Origin: Prevotella merdae | Lineage (GTDB): Bacteria > Bacteroidota > Bacteroidia > Bacteroidales > Bacteroidaceae | Direction of reading: 5' to 3' | Length of the DNA: 64,000 nucleotides | Assembly: GCF_900290275.1 (NCBI RefSeq) | Contig: NZ_LT985323.1 | Coordinates: 882,092-946,091 of the forward strand | Shown here: positions 34,459 to 44,011 of the stretch, piece after piece | Layout: each line of letters opens with the position of its first letter | How positions within the stretch are numbered: the stretch's first letter is position 1 | Notes under the pieces: model-generated | Told to the model about the DNA's origin: nothing | Databases searched by the model: none | What the model saw: the letters and a program-made list of their open reading frames with translations, nothing else | Translations under genes and position numbers: made by a program

Positions 34459-35139
34459 ATGTGGTTAATCAATTCATCCATCGGTAGAAAGGTGGTGATG
34501 TCCTTGACTGGTATCGCCCTTGTTCTATTCTTGACATTCCACATGTCAATGAATGTTGCAGCTCTCTTCTCTGGAGACGCTTACAACATGATCTGTGAGT
34601 TCCTCGGCGCCAACTGGTATGCCGTAGTAGCGACAATGGGCTTGGCTGCCCTCGCAGTAATCCACATCGTTTATGCCTTCTGGCTCACGATGCAGAACCG
34701 CGCAGCCCGTGGCAACTCTCGTTACGAGGTAACAGCAAAGCCTAAGGGTGTTGAGTGGGCATCTCAGAACATGCTCGTTCTTGGCATCATCATCGTTCTC
34801 GGTCTGTTGCTCCACCTCTTCAACTTCTGGTACAACATGATGTTTGCCGAGCTTATGGGCTTCGAGGGCGTATGTGCACCTGCAGACGGTTTCGGCTGGA
34901 TCAAGGAGACATTTGCCAACCCGGTTTACGTTGTTCTCTACATCGTATGGCTCGTAGCTCTCTGGTTGCACCTCACACACGGTTTCTGGAGCGCAATGCA
35001 GACATTCGGCTGGAATGGTAAGGTATGGTTCAACCGTTGGAAGGTTATCGGTCAGGTTTACTCAACCCTCCTCGTCCTCGGTTTCCTCGTAGTAGTAATT
35101 GCTTTCGCACTTGGTTGCGCACCAAGCCTCTGCTGCTAA
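34459..35139 (+). CDS. sdhC: Succinate dehydrogenase/fumarate reductase cytochrome b subunit
   Basis: 226-residue membrane anchor with five helices, the B-type single-subunit anchor that carries two haems. Conserved His residues are visible in LTFHMSMNVAALF, VIHIVYAFWL, LLHLFNFWYN and LHLTHGFWSAMQ. It links quinone to the flavoprotein in the inner membrane. In Prevotella the enzyme works mainly as a menaquinol:fumarate reductase during fermentation to succinate; direction cannot be told from sequence. First gene of a three-gene operon with C-ending codons typical of high expression. Confidence 0.95.
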   Translation: MWLINSSIGRKVVMSLTGIALVLFLTFHMSMNVAALFSGDAYNMICEFLGANWYAVVATMGLAALAVIHIVYAFWLTMQNRAARGNSRYEVTAKPKGVEWASQNMLVLGIIIVLGLLLHLFNFWYNMMFAELMGFEGVCAPADGFGWIKETFANPVYVVLYIVWLVALWLHLTHGFWSAMQTFGWNGKVWFNRWKVIGQVYSTLLVLGFLVVVIAFALGCAPSLCC

Positions 35140-35175
35140 TTAAAAACTAAAAAATCAAAATTCATAATTCACATT

Positions 35176-37158
35176 ATGGCTAAGACTATTAATTCAAGAA
35201 TCCCTGAAGGCCCAGTGGCCGAGAAGTGGACCAACTATAAAGCTCACCAGCGTCTGGTGAACCCAAAGAACAAACTTAAGCTCGACATTATCGTTGTAGG
35301 TACAGGTCTTGCAGGTGCTTCTGCAGCAGCCAGCCTCGGCGAGATGGGTTTCCGTGTGCTTAACTTCTGCATCCAGGACTCTCCGCGTCGCGCTCACTCT
35401 ATCGCAGCCCAGGGTGGTATCAATGCTGCCAAGAACTATCAGAACGACGGCGACTCTGTATACCGTCTGTTCTACGATACAGTAAAGGGTGGCGACTATC
35501 GTGCTCGTGAGGCTAACGTATACCGTCTTGCCGAGGTGTCAAACGACATCATTGACCAGTGCGTTGCCCAGGGTGTTCCTTTCGCTCGTGAGTACGGCGG
35601 TATGCTCGCCAACCGTTCGTTCGGTGGTGCTCAGGTATCACGTACATTCTACGCAAAGGGCCAGACCGGTCAGCAGCTTTTGCTCGGTGCCTACTCTGCA
35701 CTCTCTAAGCAGGTGAGCACAGGCCGCGTATTGCTCTACACTCGTTACGAGATGGAGGATGTGGTTATCGTTGACGGCCGCGCTCGTGGTATCATCGCCA
35801 AGAACCTCATTTCAGGCAAGCTCGAGCGTTTCTCTGCTAACGCAGTGGTAATCGCTACTGGTGGTTACGGCAACACCTACTTCCTCTCTACCAACGCTAT
35901 GGGTTGCAACTGTACAGCAGCTATCCAGTGCTATCGTAAGGGTGCTTACTTCGCAAATCCTTGCTACGTGCAGATCCACCCGACATGTATCCCTGTACAC
36001 GGCGACAAGCAGTCTAAGCTTACTCTTATGTCAGAGTCTCTGCGTAACGACGGCCGTATCTGGGTACCAAAGAATATTGAGGATGCCAAGGCTCTTCAGG
36101 CAGGCACCAAGAAGGGCAGCGATATTCCTGAGGAAGACCGCGACTACTACTTGGAGCGTCGCTATCCGGCATTCGGCAACCTCGTTCCTCGTGACGTTGC
36201 CTCACGTGCAGCCAAGGAGCGTTGCGACAAGGGCTTCGGCGTAAACAACACCGGTCTTGCCGTATACCTCGACTTCTCTGAGTCAATCAACCGTCTCGGC
36301 ATCGACGTTATCCGTCAGCGCTACGGCAACCTCTTCGACATGTACGAGGAGATCACCGACGTTAACCCGGGTGAGCTTGCCAACGAAATCAACGGCGTGA
36401 AGTACTACAACCCGATGATGATTTATCCTGCTATCCACTACACAATGGGTGGTATCTGGGTAGACTACGAGCTCCAGACTTCAATCACTGGTCTGTTCGC
36501 TATCGGTGAGTGTAACTTCTCTGACCACGGTGCCAACCGTCTTGGTGCTTCTGCTCTTATGCAGGGCTTGGCTGATGGTTACTTCGTATTGCCTTACACC
36601 ATCCAGAACTACCTCGCCGACCAGGCTATCTGGCCGCACCTTTCTACCGATCTGCCAGAGTTTGCTGAGGCAGAGAAGGGTGTTCAGGCTGAGATCGACC
36701 GCCTCATGAACATCAAGGGTAAGCGTTCTGTTGACTCTATCCACAAGGAGCTTGGCCACATTATGTGGGAGCACGTAGGTATGGGTCGTACAAAGGAGGG
36801 TCTTGAGCAGGGTATTGAGCTCATCAAGAAGATCCGCAAGGAGTTCAACACCAACCTCTTCATCCCTGGATCGAAGGAAGGCTTGAACGTAGAGCTTGAC
36901 AAGGCTATCCACCTCCGTGACTTCATCCTCATGGGTGAGCTTATCGCACACGACGCCCTCTCACGCGAGGAGTCTTGCGGTGGTCACTTCCGCGAGGAGC
37001 ACCAGACTCCAGAGGGCGAGGCACAGCGCGACGACGAGAACTTCTTCTATGTAGGTTGCTGGGAGTACAAGAACAACGACGAGACCGCTCCTGAGCTCAT
37101 CAAGGAGCCGCTCGAGTACGAGGCAATCAAGGTACAGACACGTAACTATAAGAACTAA
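35176..37158 (+). CDS. sdhA: Succinate dehydrogenase/fumarate reductase flavoprotein subunit
   Basis: 660 residues. Covalent-FAD motif [16 protein letters not shown] (the His links FAD), dinucleotide fold [19 protein letters not shown], active-site HPTCIP and [11 protein letters not shown], and an Arg-containing [10 protein letters not shown]. It interconverts fumarate and succinate. The start is 36 bp after sdhC, and the iron-sulfur gene follows after 8 bp. Strong codon bias. Confidence 0.97.
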   Translation: MAKTINSRIPEGPVAEKWTNYKAHQRLVNPKNKLKLDIIVVGTGLAGASAAASLGEMGFRVLNFCIQDSPRRAHSIAAQGGINAAKNYQNDGDSVYRLFYDTVKGGDYRAREANVYRLAEVSNDIIDQCVAQGVPFAREYGGMLANRSFGGAQVSRTFYAKGQTGQQLLLGAYSALSKQVSTGRVLLYTRYEMEDVVIVDGRARGIIAKNLISGKLERFSANAVVIATGGYGNTYFLSTNAMGCNCTAAIQCYRKGAYFANPCYVQIHPTCIPVHGDKQSKLTLMSESLRNDGRIWVPKNIEDAKALQAGTKKGSDIPEEDRDYYLERRYPAFGNLVPRDVASRAAKERCDKGFGVNNTGLAVYLDFSESINRLGIDVIRQRYGNLFDMYEEITDVNPGELANEINGVKYYNPMMIYPAIHYTMGGIWVDYELQTSITGLFAIGECNFSDHGANRLGASALMQGLADGYFVLPYTIQNYLADQAIWPHLSTDLPEFAEAEKGVQAEIDRLMNIKGKRSVDSIHKELGHIMWEHVGMGRTKEGLEQGIELIKKIRKEFNTNLFIPGSKEGLNVELDKAIHLRDFILMGELIAHDALSREESCGGHFREEHQTPEGEAQRDDENFFYVGCWEYKNNDETAPELIKEPLEYEAIKVQTRNYKN

Positions 37159-37166
37159 TAAAGATT

Positions 37167-37919
37167 ATGGCAAATATATCATTCACACTGAAATATTGGC
37201 GTCAGAACGGTCCTCAGGACAAGGGCCACTTCGACACACGCGAGATGAAGGATATCCCTACGGATACCTCATTCCTTGAGATGCTCGACATCCTTAACGA
37301 GCAGCTCATCGAGGAAGGCAACGAGCCTTTCGTATTCGACCACGACTGCCGCGAGGGCATCTGCGGTATGTGTTCACTCTACATCAACGGTCATCCCCAC
37401 GGACCTAACCAGGGTGCCACAACCTGCCAGCTCTACATGCGTAAGTTCAACGATGGCGACGTTATCACTGTTGAGCCTTGGCGTTCGGCTGCTTTCCCAG
37501 TTATCAAGGACTGCATGGTCGACCGTTCTGCATTCGACAAAATCATGCAGGCAGGTGGTTATGTAAGCGTTCGTACTGGCCAGCCCCAGGACGCTAACGC
37601 CATCCTCATCCCGAAGGAAGACGCTGACGAGGCAATGGACTGTGCTACATGTATCGGTTGCGGTTGCTGCGTAGCTGCATGTAAGAACGGTTCTGCAATG
37701 CTATTCGTAAGCTCTAAGGTTAGCCAGCTCGCTCTCCTTCCTCAGGGTCGTCCTGAGGCTGCTAAGCGTGCTAAGGCAATGATCGCTAAGATGGAGGAGC
37801 TTGGCTTCGGTAACTGCACCAACACCCGCGCTTGCGAGGCTGAGTGCCCGAAGAACGAGTCTATCGCCAACATCGCTCGCCTCAACCGCGAGTTCATTAA
37901 GGCAAAGCTCGCTGACTAA
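37167..37919 (+). CDS. sdhB: Succinate dehydrogenase/fumarate reductase iron-sulfur subunit
   Basis: 250 residues. [2Fe-2S] cysteines in [12 protein letters not shown] and ...GATTC (about residues 65-90), and 4Fe-4S/3Fe-4S cysteines in [14 protein letters not shown] and ACEAECPK (about 152-230). It passes electrons between the flavin and the membrane haems. Ends the operon, followed by a strong terminator. Confidence 0.97.
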   Translation: MANISFTLKYWRQNGPQDKGHFDTREMKDIPTDTSFLEMLDILNEQLIEEGNEPFVFDHDCREGICGMCSLYINGHPHGPNQGATTCQLYMRKFNDGDVITVEPWRSAAFPVIKDCMVDRSAFDKIMQAGGYVSVRTGQPQDANAILIPKEDADEAMDCATCIGCGCCVAACKNGSAMLFVSSKVSQLALLPQGRPEAAKRAKAMIAKMEELGFGNCTNTRACEAECPKNESIANIARLNREFIKAKLAD

Positions 37920-37939
37920 TTCAGTCAACAACAAATATA

Positions 37940-37987
37940 CAAAGCGGATGCGAAGCACTCTCAGAAGTGCGGCGCATCCGCTTTGTT
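37940..37987 (+). terminator. Terminator of the sdh/frd operon
   Basis: A 14-bp stem (ACAAAGCGGATGCG / CGCATCCGCTTTGT), with a further GCACT/AGTGC pairing inside the 20-nt loop, followed by TTGTATC. Confidence 0.85.
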
Positions 37988-38113
37988 TGTATCCCCAAAC
38001 GTCTCATTCCATCTTCTTTTATGTCCTAATAGAGTAAATTATTTCTCTTTTATTATCTTACGCATATATTAATATGTACGTATGTTCCTATTTATACATA
38101 AAATCGTTGCTTT

Positions 38114-38148
38114 TGCAACATAGTTGCATTGCTTATTCCTTATCTTTG
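38114..38148 (+). promoter_or_regulatory. Promoter and possible operator of the metal-efflux operon
   Basis: TATCTTTG at 38141-38148 lies 42 nt before the cusB-like start. Upstream is a perfect inverted repeat TGCAAC-ATA-GTTGCA (38114-38128), placed where a -33 box would be. This is a plausible site for a metal-responsive regulator; no regulator gene is adjacent. Confidence 0.55.
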
Positions 38149-38189
38149 CACCTGACTTTTTTAGCTTAATTATAAACACTTAATGAAAT

Positions 38190-39395
38190 ATGCTTAGACG
38201 AATTACTTATTACTTATTATCAGTAGTCTTCGTGGCGGGAATGGTCGCTTGCGGAGGCAAGTCCCATGACCATCTCGATCACGACCATGACCATGAGCAT
38301 GCCGAGGAAAACGAGCACCACGACCACGATTCCGAAGAGGAAGGGCATGAGGCTAAAGGCGCCCATACCGACGAGATTATCCTCTCGCCTGAGAAGGCTC
38401 GTGCTGCCGGGGGGAAGGTGGAGGAAGTGAAGCCAGGCATGTTTCATGGCGTCATCCACACCAGTGGCAAGGTGATGTCGGCATCATGCGACGAGACAGC
38501 CGTTGTTGCCACCATCAGCGGACGTGTGCAGTATAAGAACCACGTGAGTGAAGGACTAAAGGTGGCTGCCGGAACCACGCTCTTCTCCATCACTTCCGCA
38601 GGTATGCAGATGGCTGACGGCGACCCCGTACAGCGTGCCCGTATCGACTTTGAGCGTGCCGAGCGCGACTATACACGTGCGAAGACACTCATCAAGGACA
38701 AGATAATAAGCGAGAAAGACCTCGCCGTTGCCAAGGCGGAATATGAGGCTGCCAAGCTCACCTACACCAGCATGCAGCGCACACGCAGCGCCGGCGGTGT
38801 GACGGTCACAGCTCCTCGTGGCGGCTATATCAAGCAATCTATGGTCAATGGCGGCGACTATGTGGAAGCTGGTCAGCCCCTTGCCGTTATTACCCAGAAC
38901 AAGCACCTCTATCTGCGTGCCGAGATACCGGAGCGTCACTTCAACGAGCTTAACAAGATACGCTGTGCCAAGTTCCGCACCAGCTACAGCAAGCATCTAT
39001 ACGACATCACCGATATGGGCGGACATATCCAGTCTTACGGTCGTTCGGCTGAGGTCAACAACTCGTACATCCCCGTTATATTCGAGTTCAACAACACAGG
39101 CGATGTTGTGCAAGGCTCGTATGCCGAGATATATCTCATCACTCAGGATCGTCCTAACGTTATAAGCTTACCGCTTACAGCCATTACCGAAGAGCAGGGC
39201 ATCCACTTTGTGTACATTCAGGTGGACGCTGAGGGCTATCGCAAGCAGGAGGTTACACTCGGCGAGAGCGACGGCGAGCGTGTGGAGATACTTACGGGAG
39301 TGAAGCAGGGCGACCGCGTCGTGACTAAGGGTGCCATGCAAGTAAAGTTGGCTTCGGCTGCTAACGCTATTCCTGCACATAATCATAATCACTAA
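38190..39395 (+). CDS. Heavy-metal RND efflux periplasmic adaptor (CusB/CzcB type)
   Basis: 401-residue membrane-fusion protein. Lipoprotein signal ending VAGMVACGG, then a striking His/Asp/Glu-rich stretch (residues ~25-55, HDHLDHDHDHEHAEENEHHD) that should bind metal ions. Next come a lipoyl/hairpin core (TISGRVQYKNHVSEGLKVAA; KIISEKDLAVAKAEYEAAK) and a C-terminal beta-barrel. A second His cluster (HNHNH) ends the protein. It bridges CusA-like and TolC-like partners encoded next. Substrate probably Cu/Ag or Zn/Co; not resolvable here. Confidence 0.92.
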   Translation: MLRRITYYLLSVVFVAGMVACGGKSHDHLDHDHDHEHAEENEHHDHDSEEEGHEAKGAHTDEIILSPEKARAAGGKVEEVKPGMFHGVIHTSGKVMSASCDETAVVATISGRVQYKNHVSEGLKVAAGTTLFSITSAGMQMADGDPVQRARIDFERAERDYTRAKTLIKDKIISEKDLAVAKAEYEAAKLTYTSMQRTRSAGGVTVTAPRGGYIKQSMVNGGDYVEAGQPLAVITQNKHLYLRAEIPERHFNELNKIRCAKFRTSYSKHLYDITDMGGHIQSYGRSAEVNNSYIPVIFEFNNTGDVVQGSYAEIYLITQDRPNVISLPLTAITEEQGIHFVYIQVDAEGYRKQEVTLGESDGERVEILTGVKQGDRVVTKGAMQVKLASAANAIPAHNHNH

Positions 39396-39401
39396 AAATC
39401 T

Positions 39402-42400
39402 ATGCTAAATAAGATAATACGTTTCTCGCTTGAGAACAGAATACTTGTGTTGGTGGCGTCGGTGCTGCTGGTCATCGCCGGCTTATACTCCACCAGCAAG
39501 ACCGATGTCGACGTGTTCCCTGACCTCAACGCCCCTACCGTAGTCATCATGACCGAAGCTGGTGGCATGGCAACTGAGGAAGTGGAACAGCTTGTGACAT
39601 TCCCTATTGAGACCGCCGTCAATGGCAGTACCGGTGTGCGTCGTGTCCGCTCTCAGTCCACCAATGGTTTCTCTGTAGTGTGGGTAGAGTTTGATTGGGG
39701 CACCGACATATATCTCGATCGCCAGATAGTAAGTGAGAAACTTGCTGCTATAGGCGATCAGATGCCAGATGGAGTGAGTGCCCCGGTGCTCGGTCCGCAG
39801 TCGTCCATACTCGGCGAAGTGCTCATTGTGAGCCTCACCAGTAAGCACACTTCGCAGCAAGACCTTCGTACTTATGCCGATTGGGTAATACGTCCGCGCC
39901 TGCTTTCTACCGGAGGCGTGGCTCAGGTCAGCGTGCATGGCGGCGACATCAAGGAGTATCAGATACTCGTAAGCCCGGGCAAGATGAAGCACTTCGGTGT
40001 TTCGCTCTCCGACGTAATGGCGAGTACTCGTGGCATGAACGTCAACACCAACGGTGGCGTGCGCTACAAGTACGGCAACGAGTATATAATCCGTGGCATC
40101 ACTTCTACCAACGACGTAGAGAAGTTGGGCACATGTATCGTCAAGAAGAACGGCGAGAGTGTCATAACCCTCGCCGACGTAGCCGATATAAAGGTGGGCA
40201 ATCAGTCGCCCAAGCTCGGTGTGGCAAGCGAGCGAGCCCAGTCAGCCGTACTCCTCACCGTAACCAAGCAGCCCAATACCAGTACTATCGACCTTACCAA
40301 GCACCTCGACCTTGCTCTGGAAGACCTTCACAAGACTCTTCCTGAGGATGTGCATATATCAACAGACATCTTCCGTCAGGCCGACTTCATCGAGAGCAGT
40401 ATCGACAACGTACAGAAGTCGCTCATCGAGGGCGCCATCTTCGTTGTGATAATCTTGATGCTCTTCCTCGCCAACGTGCGCACCACGGTCATCTCGCTTG
40501 TCACCATACCCATCTCGTTCCTCGTAGCGATGATAGTGCTCAATGCTCTTGGCATCAGCATCAACACCATGACCCTCGGCGGTCTTGCCATTGCCATCGG
40601 TTCGCTTGTCGACGACGCCATTGTGGATGTGGAGAATGTGTACAAACATATACGCCAAAACCGCGAATTGCCCGAGTCAGAGCGTATGCCAATAATAGAG
40701 CTTGTGTATAACGCATCACGCGAAGTGCGTATGCCTATACTCAATTCTACATTGATAATAGTAGTAAGCTTTGCGCCGCTGTTCTTCCTCAGCGGCATGG
40801 AAGGCCGTATGCTCATACCCCTTGGCATAGCCTTCGTCACCGCCCTCTTTGCGTCAACCATTGTAGCCCTCACGCTCACTCCCGTGCTATGTAGCTACCT
40901 GCTTGGCAAGAGCAAGGGCGAGATGCCTAAGGAAGCCTTCTTGGCAGTATGGCTCAAGACATATTACGAGCGCGCATTGCAGTGGGTGCTTGCCAACACA
41001 CGCAAGGTAATCGTAGGCACCGCTACGCTGTTTGTAGTGGCTGTAGGCGTGTTCTTCTGCCTTGGCAGTAGCTTCTTGCCCAAGTTCAACGAAGGCTCGT
41101 TCACCATCAATATTTCGTCGCTTCCAGGTATTTCGCTCGAAGAGAGCGATTCTATCGGTGCACGTGCCGAACGCTTGCTGCTTCAGGTGCCCGAGATTAA
41201 GACCGTGGCGCGCAAGACCGGACGTGCCGAACTCGACGAACATGCCCTTGGCGTAAACGTCAGCGAGATAGAAGCCCCATTTGCATTAAAAGACCGCAGT
41301 CATGAAGAAGTTCTCAACGACGTACGCAAGCGTCTCTCTGTACTCGCAGGAGCTAACATCGAGATAGGTCAGCCCATCTCTCACCGTATCGACGCTATGC
41401 TCTCTGGAACCCAGGCGAGCATAGCCATCAAGCTGTTCGGCACCGACCTCAACCGAATGTTCACCATAGGCAATCAGATAAAGAATGCCTGTCAGGACAT
41501 AGAGGGCATAGCCGACCTCAACGTCGAGCAGCAGATAGAACGTCCCGAGCTTAAGATTGTGCCACGTCGCGAGCTACTTGTACGCAACGGTATCACCCTT
41601 CCTGAGTTTAACGAGTTCCTTGCTGTCAACCTTGCAGGCGAAACTGTTTCTCAGGTATACGAGGCAGGACGTGCCTTCAACCTTGTTGTTAAGGCCGCCA
41701 ACTACGACGAGATAAACGATCTTGTTATCGACACCCAGGATGGACGTAAGGTTCCGCTTAGCGATGTGGCAGATATAATATCGAGTGCCGGTCCCAACAC
41801 CATCAACCGCGAGAACGTACAGCGCAAGATTGTAATATCTGCCAATACCAGCGGCAGAGCTTTGAGCGATGTAGTGGCAGACATCAAGGAAGCCGTATCA
41901 GAGGAGGTGCAGCTGCCCGAAGGCTATCATGTAGAATATGGCGGTCAGTTTGAGAGTCAGGAGAGTGCCAGCCGTGTGCTCTATCTCACCTGCATCCTTG
42001 CCATTATCGTAATCTTCTGTCTCCTCTTCATGCAGTTCCGCAACGCTATGGAAGCCGGAGTTATACTTCTAAACCTCCCATTGGCTCTCATTGGCGGCAT
42101 CTTTGCAATAGTGTTCACCACGGGCGAGATAAGCATCCCAGCTGTCATAGGCTTCATATCGCTATTCGGCATCGCCACACGCAATGGTATGCTGCTTATC
42201 ACCGAGTACAAACGCCTGCGCACAGAGGAAGGCAAGAGCATCCGCCAAGCCATCATCGAAGGTTCGCTCTCTCGTCTTAATCCTATCCTCATGACCGCTC
42301 TTACCTCAGCTCTCGCCCTCGTGCCGTTGGCACTTGGAGGCGATTTGCCTGGCAACGAGATACAGTCGCCAATGGCAAAGGTTATACTCGGCGGACTTAT

Positions 42401-42488
42401 AAGTTCCACATTACTCAATGCATTCATCGTACCTATTATATATGAAAAGATATCTAATCGCCACAATCGTGGCATTCAGCACGTATAG
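39402..42488 (+). CDS. Heavy-metal RND efflux pump (CusA/CzcA type)
   Basis: 1028-residue inner-membrane proton-driven pump with the 12-helix RND plan and two large periplasmic loops. TM4 carries SLVDDAIVDVENVYKHIRQ, with acidic residues in the proton-relay position; other family motifs are TDVDVFPDLNAPTVVIMTEA and the C-terminal GFISLFGIATRNGMLLITEY. The TM4 signature is not that of classical CusA (Cu/Ag), so a divalent metal is possible. It starts 7 bp after the adaptor gene. Confidence 0.93.
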   Translation: MLNKIIRFSLENRILVLVASVLLVIAGLYSTSKTDVDVFPDLNAPTVVIMTEAGGMATEEVEQLVTFPIETAVNGSTGVRRVRSQSTNGFSVVWVEFDWGTDIYLDRQIVSEKLAAIGDQMPDGVSAPVLGPQSSILGEVLIVSLTSKHTSQQDLRTYADWVIRPRLLSTGGVAQVSVHGGDIKEYQILVSPGKMKHFGVSLSDVMASTRGMNVNTNGGVRYKYGNEYIIRGITSTNDVEKLGTCIVKKNGESVITLADVADIKVGNQSPKLGVASERAQSAVLLTVTKQPNTSTIDLTKHLDLALEDLHKTLPEDVHISTDIFRQADFIESSIDNVQKSLIEGAIFVVIILMLFLANVRTTVISLVTIPISFLVAMIVLNALGISINTMTLGGLAIAIGSLVDDAIVDVENVYKHIRQNRELPESERMPIIELVYNASREVRMPILNSTLIIVVSFAPLFFLSGMEGRMLIPLGIAFVTALFASTIVALTLTPVLCSYLLGKSKGEMPKEAFLAVWLKTYYERALQWVLANTRKVIVGTATLFVVAVGVFFCLGSSFLPKFNEGSFTINISSLPGISLEESDSIGARAERLLLQVPEIKTVARKTGRAELDEHALGVNVSEIEAPFALKDRSHEEVLNDVRKRLSVLAGANIEIGQPISHRIDAMLSGTQASIAIKLFGTDLNRMFTIGNQIKNACQDIEGIADLNVEQQIERPELKIVPRRELLVRNGITLPEFNEFLAVNLAGETVSQVYEAGRAFNLVVKAANYDEINDLVIDTQDGRKVPLSDVADIISSAGPNTINRENVQRKIVISANTSGRALSDVVADIKEAVSEEVQLPEGYHVEYGGQFESQESASRVLYLTCILAIIVIFCLLFMQFRNAMEAGVILLNLPLALIGGIFAIVFTTGEISIPAVIGFISLFGIATRNGMLLITEYKRLRTEEGKSIRQAIIEGSLSRLNPILMTALTSALALVPLALGGDLPGNEIQSPMAKVILGGLISSTLLNAFIVPIIYEKISNRHNRGIQHV

Positions 42489-43617
42489 CATAGCCCTCGC
42501 CGACAACATCGGCGACGTGCTCAAGCAAGTTGCATCCAACAACCTCACCCTCCAGGCTCTCGCCCACGACAATCAAGCCGACGTGCTCGACATTAAGGCG
42601 TCCAACAGTATTGGCGGCCCGTCTGTAGAGTATAGTCCGTTCTTTACCAAAGGCTACTCAGGCGTGGCAGAGAGCGAACTCGTGGTAAGTCAGGAAATCG
42701 ACTTTCCCACAAAGTATGCCGCACGCAACAAGCAGGCAAAGATGCAGAACATCGTAGGAGAGCAACTTCTTATCAAGCAACGTCGCGACATATTGCTCCA
42801 GGCACAGCTCCTTTGCATCGACCTTATACGTCTCAACCAGACACTGTCCATGCTCCACGAGCGACTTGCCAACAGCGAGACTTTGTTGCAGATGTATCAG
42901 AAGCGTATGGATGCAGGTGATGCCAACGCCCTTGAGCTTAACAAGGTAAAGCTTGATTGTATGGAGGTGCGCACCCTTGTTAACGAGGCGCAGGGTGAGC
43001 GCACATCTCTTCTGCAGCAACTTAGGCAGCTCAATGGCGGCAAGCCAATAGACGTTATAGATACCGTGCTGCCCGAATATCCGCAGATAACCAACTTTGA
43101 ATCGTATCGTGCTCTTGCACTTGCCTCTGATGCAGATGTGGCTGTGGCGCAGACGGCACTACGCGCAGCCGATATGAACTTAAAGTTGCAAAAGAACGAG
43201 TGGTTGCCCAATATCTCCTTTGGCTATCGTCGCAATACCGAGCATGGCGAAGGCATCAACGGCTTTCTCGTTGGTGTAAGCTTCCCACTGTATAGCAACA
43301 GCAACAATGTCAAGGCTGCCAGGCAGCGCCGTGAGAGTGCCGAGTTGCAGGTTATGCAGGCACAGAACGAGGCTGAGGCTACCCTGCGCACCAACTACGA
43401 GCAGTTGCAGGGCTTGCAGCAGGTTATCGACCACAGCGATGTAAAGCTTCTGCAAGAGTCGCTCACGCTCTTTGCCAAGGCTTTGCAGCAGGGCGAAATA
43501 ACCGCCCTTGTCTATTATGTCGAGATAAACAGCATCTACGAAAAGCTGCAACGACACATCGACCTGCATTGCCAAAGCGTTAAGCTGTTGGCTGAGTTGC
43601 ATAAAGCAGAGCTATAA
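42442..43617 (+). CDS. TolC-family outer-membrane efflux protein
   Basis: 391 residues from ATG 42442, which begins a clear signal peptide (KRYLIATIVAFSTYSIALA); it overlaps the pump gene by 47 bp in another frame. Two OEP repeats of coiled coil with LLQAQLLCIDLIRLNQTLSM and QVMQAQNEAEATLRTNYEQL; a GVSFPLYSNSNNVKAARQRR strand-turn is typical of CusC/CzcC. Completes a tripartite CBA pump. Confidence 0.9.
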   Translation: MKRYLIATIVAFSTYSIALADNIGDVLKQVASNNLTLQALAHDNQADVLDIKASNSIGGPSVEYSPFFTKGYSGVAESELVVSQEIDFPTKYAARNKQAKMQNIVGEQLLIKQRRDILLQAQLLCIDLIRLNQTLSMLHERLANSETLLQMYQKRMDAGDANALELNKVKLDCMEVRTLVNEAQGERTSLLQQLRQLNGGKPIDVIDTVLPEYPQITNFESYRALALASDADVAVAQTALRAADMNLKLQKNEWLPNISFGYRRNTEHGEGINGFLVGVSFPLYSNSNNVKAARQRRESAELQVMQAQNEAEATLRTNYEQLQGLQQVIDHSDVKLLQESLTLFAKALQQGEITALVYYVEINSIYEKLQRHIDLHCQSVKLLAELHKAEL

Positions 43618-43662
43618 TAAATAAACAAGTAAATGTTTGCAACCATATAAAACCCTAACTCA

Positions 43663-43989
43663 ATGGTAATTAATTTCAAAGCAAACAACCTAACCCCTGC
43701 TTTTCCAACACATCCAGGTTCAATACTTAAGGATGAGATAGAGTATAGAGGTATTTCTCAATGTCAGTTGGCAAAGGATATGGGTATAGCATATTCTGCG
43801 CTCAATGAGATTCTTAATGAGCGTCGTCCACTTACGGAGAAAACAGCCTTGTTATTTGAGGCTGCGCTTGGTGTTAATGCAGAACCTTTGTTGAAGCTTC
43901 AGATGCGATATAATATGCAGAAAGTGCGTAAGGATAGTGCATTTATGGAGAAACTTGCAAATGTGCGTAGAATAGCAGCTGTTTTATAA
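43663..43989 (+). CDS. HigA-like antitoxin / XRE regulator (orphan)
   Basis: 108 residues. PTHPGSILKDEIEYRGISQC is the HigA (addiction-module antitoxin, VapI) signature, followed by an XRE HTH (QLAKDMGIAYSALNEILNER). No HigB/RelE toxin frame lies upstream, where only 45 bp separate it from the efflux gene, or downstream. It is therefore a solitary DNA-binding protein, perhaps a domesticated regulator. Confidence 0.85.
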   Translation: MVINFKANNLTPAFPTHPGSILKDEIEYRGISQCQLAKDMGIAYSALNEILNERRPLTEKTALLFEAALGVNAEPLLKLQMRYNMQKVRKDSAFMEKLANVRRIAAVL

Positions 43990-44011
43990 TATTCAAACCA
44001 TTCAAGATAAT

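Noticed and set aside
36184..36200. Additional CACGTG site as a third parS
   Set aside because: It lies in the flavoprotein coding sequence and lacks the GTTT/AAAC flanks.
38220..38459. 79-residue minus-strand hydrophobic protein
   Set aside because: It is antisense to the His-rich tract, whose reverse complement gives Met/Val-rich codons.
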